Shown: positions 61,499-64,000 of the stretch, piece by piece
Position numbering within the stretch: position 1 is the stretch's first letter
Layout: the number at the start of each line of letters is the position of its first letter
Source of the DNA: DASQUK01 sp046726215
GTDB taxonomy: Bacteria; Actinomycetota; Acidimicrobiia; Acidimicrobiales; VFJN01
Length of the DNA stretch: 64,000 bases
Reading direction: 5' to 3'
NCBI GenBank assembly: GCA_046726215.1
Contig: JBKPAA010000040.1
Coordinates: 16,709-80,708, forward strand
The notes under the pieces: model-generated
The model's input: the letters and a program-made list of their open reading frames with translations, nothing else
Told to the model about the DNA's origin: nothing
Database searches by the model: none
Program-made: the position numbers and the translations under genes

Positions 61499-62339
61499 GC
61501 CTCACGTCCAGGGCCAGGGTCAGGCAACGGCAGCCGCCACCGGCCTTCAGGAACTCGTCGATCGGGCAGCCGACCACTGAGAAACCCCAGGCCTCGAGCT
61601 GGCGGCCCACCCGGGGCGGGGCCACCGGCATCACAATGTTGGTGCCGACCACGACCGAATTGGCGGAGAACGACAGGGCCTCGTCGTCGGTGAGGACCAG
61701 GGGCTCGGGGACCAGCGCCTCGACCACCTTACGGCCGTAGGCGTCCCAGCCCAGGGGTGCCACGATGGCCCGCCGGGCGTCGAGTGGGCAGAAGGTGAGG
61801 TCCACGTGGTACAGCCGGGGGTCGACGAGCTGGATGGGGCGCACCGGGCACGCCAGCAGCCTCGACAGCTCCGTGGCGGCGCCGGCGTCGGAGCGGAACG
61901 AGTAGCCCGACAGCAGCACCGTGCGGCCGTCCTCGGGCGTGAACGGCAGGGCGTCGCCCGCGCCCTCGTGGTCGAGCTCGGTGGGCAGGTGGTCGACCCG
62001 CCAGCCCCGCTCGCCGAACCAGGCGGCATTGATCGGCGTCTCGGGCCGGCGCTCGGGATGGCGGAAGTGGCTGGGCACGAACTGGCCACCGTTGACCACG
62101 CCGGCATTGGCGGTGAACACCAGGTCGGGCACGTCGGCCGCCGGCTCCATCACCACCACCTCGGCCCCGGCGGCCTCGAGGGTCGCCACCAGCCCCTCCC
62201 ACTGGGCCAGCGCCCGGTCGGGGTCCACCGACACCTCGCTGCTCATCCAGGGGTTGATCTCGTAGAGCACGCCGAAGTGCAGCGGCGGGCACATCAGGTA
62301 GCGGCGCCCCCAGCCCAGGCCCCCGGCGAACCCCGTCAA
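61461..62339 (-). CDS. DDAH/arginine dihydrolase-like guanidine-group hydrolase
   Basis: 292 residues. A pentein-fold (amidinotransferase-superfamily) protein with VFTANAGVV (N78 region), YHVDLTFCPL (catalytic His 178) and the closing KAGGGCRCLTLAL with the nucleophile Cys (C272 likely). This is the arrangement of dimethylargininase and of the N-terminal arginine dihydrolase domain of cyanobacterial ArgZ/AgrE. It follows the ornithine-cyclodeaminase-like gene by 7 bp, so arginine or a methylated arginine is the probable substrate. Confidence 0.85.
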   Translation of the reverse strand: MTGFAGGLGWGRRYLMCPPLHFGVLYEINPWMSSEVSVDPDRALAQWEGLVATLEAAGAEVVVMEPAADVPDLVFTANAGVVNGGQFVPSHFRHPERRPETPINAAWFGERGWRVDHLPTELDHEGAGDALPFTPEDGRTVLLSGYSFRSDAGAATELSRLLACPVRPIQLVDPRLYHVDLTFCPLDARRAIVAPLGWDAYGRKVVEALVPEPLVLTDDEALSFSANSVVVGTNIVMPVAPPRVGRQLEAWGFSVVGCPIDEFLKAGGGCRCLTLALDVRLSPAAPPTPQPL

Positions 62340-62346
62340 GGCCGGC

Positions 62347-63558
62347 TCACCCGGGCCGCACGAGGTGGTCGACGAGCTGGCGGACGAACAGGCCCACGTC
62401 GGTCACGATGCCCAGGGCCTGGTGGCTGCCGCGGTCAGCCAGCTTGGTGACCACCGCCTGGTTGATGTCGACGCAGAACGTCTCCACCCCGGCCGGCAGG
62501 CAGTTGCCGGTGGCGATGGCGTGCAACGTGGACGCCAGCATGAGTGTGGTCGTCACGCCGGGGATGTGCTCGCGCAGCGCGTCGGCGGCCGCCACCGTGT
62601 CGGTGATGACATCGGGGAGCGGGCCGTCGTCGCGGATCGACCCGGCCAGCACGAACGGCACCCCGGCCTTGACGCAGGCGTGCATCACTCCGCCGGTGAT
62701 GTATCCCGCCTCGACGGCGGCGGCGATCGACCCGTGGCGCCGCACCTCGTTGATGACCCGGATGTGGTTGGCGTTGCCCCCCTCGGTTGGCACGCCCTCG
62801 GCGACGGACACGCCCAGCGACGTTCCGAGCACGGTGGCCTCGATGTCGTGAGCGGCGAACCCGTTCCCGGCGAAGAGCACGTCCACCCAGCCCGCAGACA
62901 CGAGCCGGGCCAGGTCGGGTGCGCCGCCCGTGTGCACGACCGCGGGGCCGCAGACAACCAGCACCTTCCCGCCCCGGTTGCGGGTGGCCCGCAGCCGCTC
63001 GGCCACCCGCGAGACGAGCAACGCCTTCGGCTTCTCCGACGACACCTCGGAGCCCATGAACTCGAAGACCTGCGTGTCGCGGGGGTGTGCCGGGGCGCGG
63101 ACGCGCACGCCGTCGCTGCCCACCACCACCGCATCGCCGGCCGCCACCCTGTGCATGGGCGCGGTGTGGGCCCGGCCGTCGCGCACGACCAGGGCGCAGT
63201 CCATCTCGGGGTTCTCGACCTCCAGCCAGCGTCCGTCGACGCGCACGTCGGTGCCCAGGTTGGTGGTGGAGTAGAAGCCGGCGGGCAGCACCCCGCCCAC
63301 CCCGGCGGGCACCAGGCGGGCGTCGGATTCGGCCACGCGGTTGGCGCCGTGCATCTGCAGGTCGTCGAGGAGTGGCCCCAGCACGTCGTCGGCGCCGCTG
63401 ACCTCGATGCGGGCCTGGCTGGTGTCGAGGCTCGTCTTGCCGATGCGGAACTCGGCGATCTCGTAGTCGCAACCGGCGTCCAGGATCGTGTCGAGGATCT
63501 TGGCCAACAGCAGCGAATCGACTATGTGGCCGCTGACCTCGATGGTCTCGGTAGCCAT
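62347..63558 (-). CDS. LOR/SDH-type (TIGR00300) ornithine cyclodeaminase-like protein
   Basis: 403 residues from ATG 63558, with AAGGAG upstream (one of few clear Shine-Dalgarno sites here). The N-terminal domain (SGHIVDSLLLAKILD, LGPLLDDLQMHGAN) is the LOR/SDH region. The rest is a Rossmann-like domain with VVCGPAVVHTGGAPDL, LFAGNGFAAHDIE, TEGGNANHIRVINEV and LASTLHAIATGNCLP. Archaeal members convert ornithine to proline with NAD, and the same domain is the C-terminus of ArgZ/AgrE. Confidence 0.88.
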   Translation of the reverse strand: MATETIEVSGHIVDSLLLAKILDTILDAGCDYEIAEFRIGKTSLDTSQARIEVSGADDVLGPLLDDLQMHGANRVAESDARLVPAGVGGVLPAGFYSTTNLGTDVRVDGRWLEVENPEMDCALVVRDGRAHTAPMHRVAAGDAVVVGSDGVRVRAPAHPRDTQVFEFMGSEVSSEKPKALLVSRVAERLRATRNRGGKVLVVCGPAVVHTGGAPDLARLVSAGWVDVLFAGNGFAAHDIEATVLGTSLGVSVAEGVPTEGGNANHIRVINEVRRHGSIAAAVEAGYITGGVMHACVKAGVPFVLAGSIRDDGPLPDVITDTVAAADALREHIPGVTTTLMLASTLHAIATGNCLPAGVETFCVDINQAVVTKLADRGSHQALGIVTDVGLFVRQLVDHLVRPG

Positions 63559-63618
63559 CACACTCCTTTGTGCGAGGGTACGGGTCGTCGGGTTTCCGGT
63601 GGCCGGGAACGGCACGGA

Positions 63619-63624
63619 TATCAT
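63619..63624 (+). promoter_or_regulatory. Possible -10-like box TATCAT before the Nfu-N-like gene
   Basis: TATCAT ends 10 nt before ATG 63635, a longer gap than usual, so only tentative. Confidence 0.3.
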
Positions 63625-63634
63625 GCCGCCCGCC

Positions 63635-64000
63635 ATGGGTCAGCCGATCAACGTCGTCGAGAAGCCGTCGCGGACGCCCGGCATCGCCCGCTTCGAGATC
63701 AACCGCTCGCTGACCGGCATGGGACACGAGCGCTATGCGTCGGCCGAGGCCATCATGGACAACCGGGCCGTCGACGAGCTGGCCAGACGCCTGTTCGCTA
63801 CCGGGGGCGTCTCCTGGGTCCACGTCAACGGCAGCGTCATCACGGTTGCCCTGGCCGCGGGTTGGGCGGGCGAGCAGCTGCTCGACGTCATTCGGGGCCT
63901 GTACATCCACTATCCACCGGCGACCGGGGCCCCGGCGTCGGGTTCGGAGGTTTCCCGCCCGACTGGCGAGGAAGCCACAGGGAGTGGCACCTCCCCAGCC
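63635..64000 (+). CDS. NifU/Nfu N-terminal-domain-like protein, incomplete at the window end
   Basis: 122 codons visible without a stop. The Nfu_N-like core reads RFEINRSLTGMGHERYAS, then DELARRLFATGGVSWVHVNG and VITVALAAG, quoted in parts, with a final YIHYPP. This domain is found in iron-sulfur scaffold proteins, but actinobacterial stand-alone versions lack the C-x2-C carrier domain and their role is unknown. The last 30 residues are Gly/Ser/Pro-rich. Confidence 0.75.
   Translation, partial: MGQPINVVEKPSRTPGIARFEINRSLTGMGHERYASAEAIMDNRAVDELARRLFATGGVSWVHVNGSVITVALAAGWAGEQLLDVIRGLYIHYPPATGAPASGSEVSRPTGEEATGSGTSPA

Overview
The window is GC-rich (roughly 70 percent), densely coding DNA from an actinobacterium. 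Coenzyme F420 genes (a cofC homologue plus LLM-class oxidoreductases), a LutABC operon, a transglycosylase-like (Rpf) protein, a PIN-PhoH protein and DUF445/ABC1 proteins all fit Actinomycetota. The domain mix suggests the class Acidimicrobiia, but that placement is an inference. I see no rRNA, tRNA, CRISPR, IS or phage genes. It looks like ordinary chromosome with several unusual local arrangements.

Layout. 1-5.3 kb: end of a Liv-type ABC importer operon (livM tail, one polypeptide joining an MFS domain to two Liv ATPases, and a membrane-anchored binding protein). 5.3-8.5 kb: DUF445 protein, EEP phosphodiesterase and acyl-CoA thioesterase on the minus strand. 8.57-14.76 kb: TPP riboswitch followed by the tightly overlapping thiC-thiE-thiO-thiS-thiG-(tenI-like)-thiD operon. 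14.76-18.3 kb: a pair of RecB/Cas4-like iron-sulfur proteins, one with a degraded nuclease site, and an ABC1 kinase. 18.4-25.5 kb: DoxX, GT39-like, VOC, a triad-less isochorismatase homologue, an F420 oxidoreductase, TetR, SDR, CMD and EthD genes. 25.5-29.2 kb: tldD and tldE with a HAD gene between them. 29.2-33 kb: tag, then a luciferase-like oxidoreductase behind a KstR-type operator, a 59-residue protein and an acyl-CoA synthetase. 33-39 kb: membrane and unknown proteins, a methyltransferase and the Rpf-like protein. 38.9-43.9 kb: exonuclease, PIN-PhoH and lutABC, with a 39-bp inverted repeat between lutB and lutC. 44-51 kb: HIT, YqgE, methyltransferase, PIG-L, cofC, gpsA and a predicted glycosidase. 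51.8-58 kb: XRE regulator with a ClpP homologue lacking its catalytic triad, GH38 alpha-mannosidase and sulfatase. 58.1-58.7 kb: two gene remnants. 58.8-64 kb: PPK2, RpiB-like, rnhB, and a two-gene version of the cyanobacterial arginine dihydrolase/ornithine cyclodeaminase.

Two patterns run through the window. About twenty genes on both strands have a TANNNT hexamer 6-9 nt (most often 6 or 7) before the start codon and usually no Shine-Dalgarno, as expected for leaderless mRNAs. A family of related palindromes (core CGCGGRA) recurs between genes and once inside a coding region. Three enzyme-family proteins (isochorismatase-like, ClpP-like, RecB-like) appear to have lost catalytic residues while keeping their fold.
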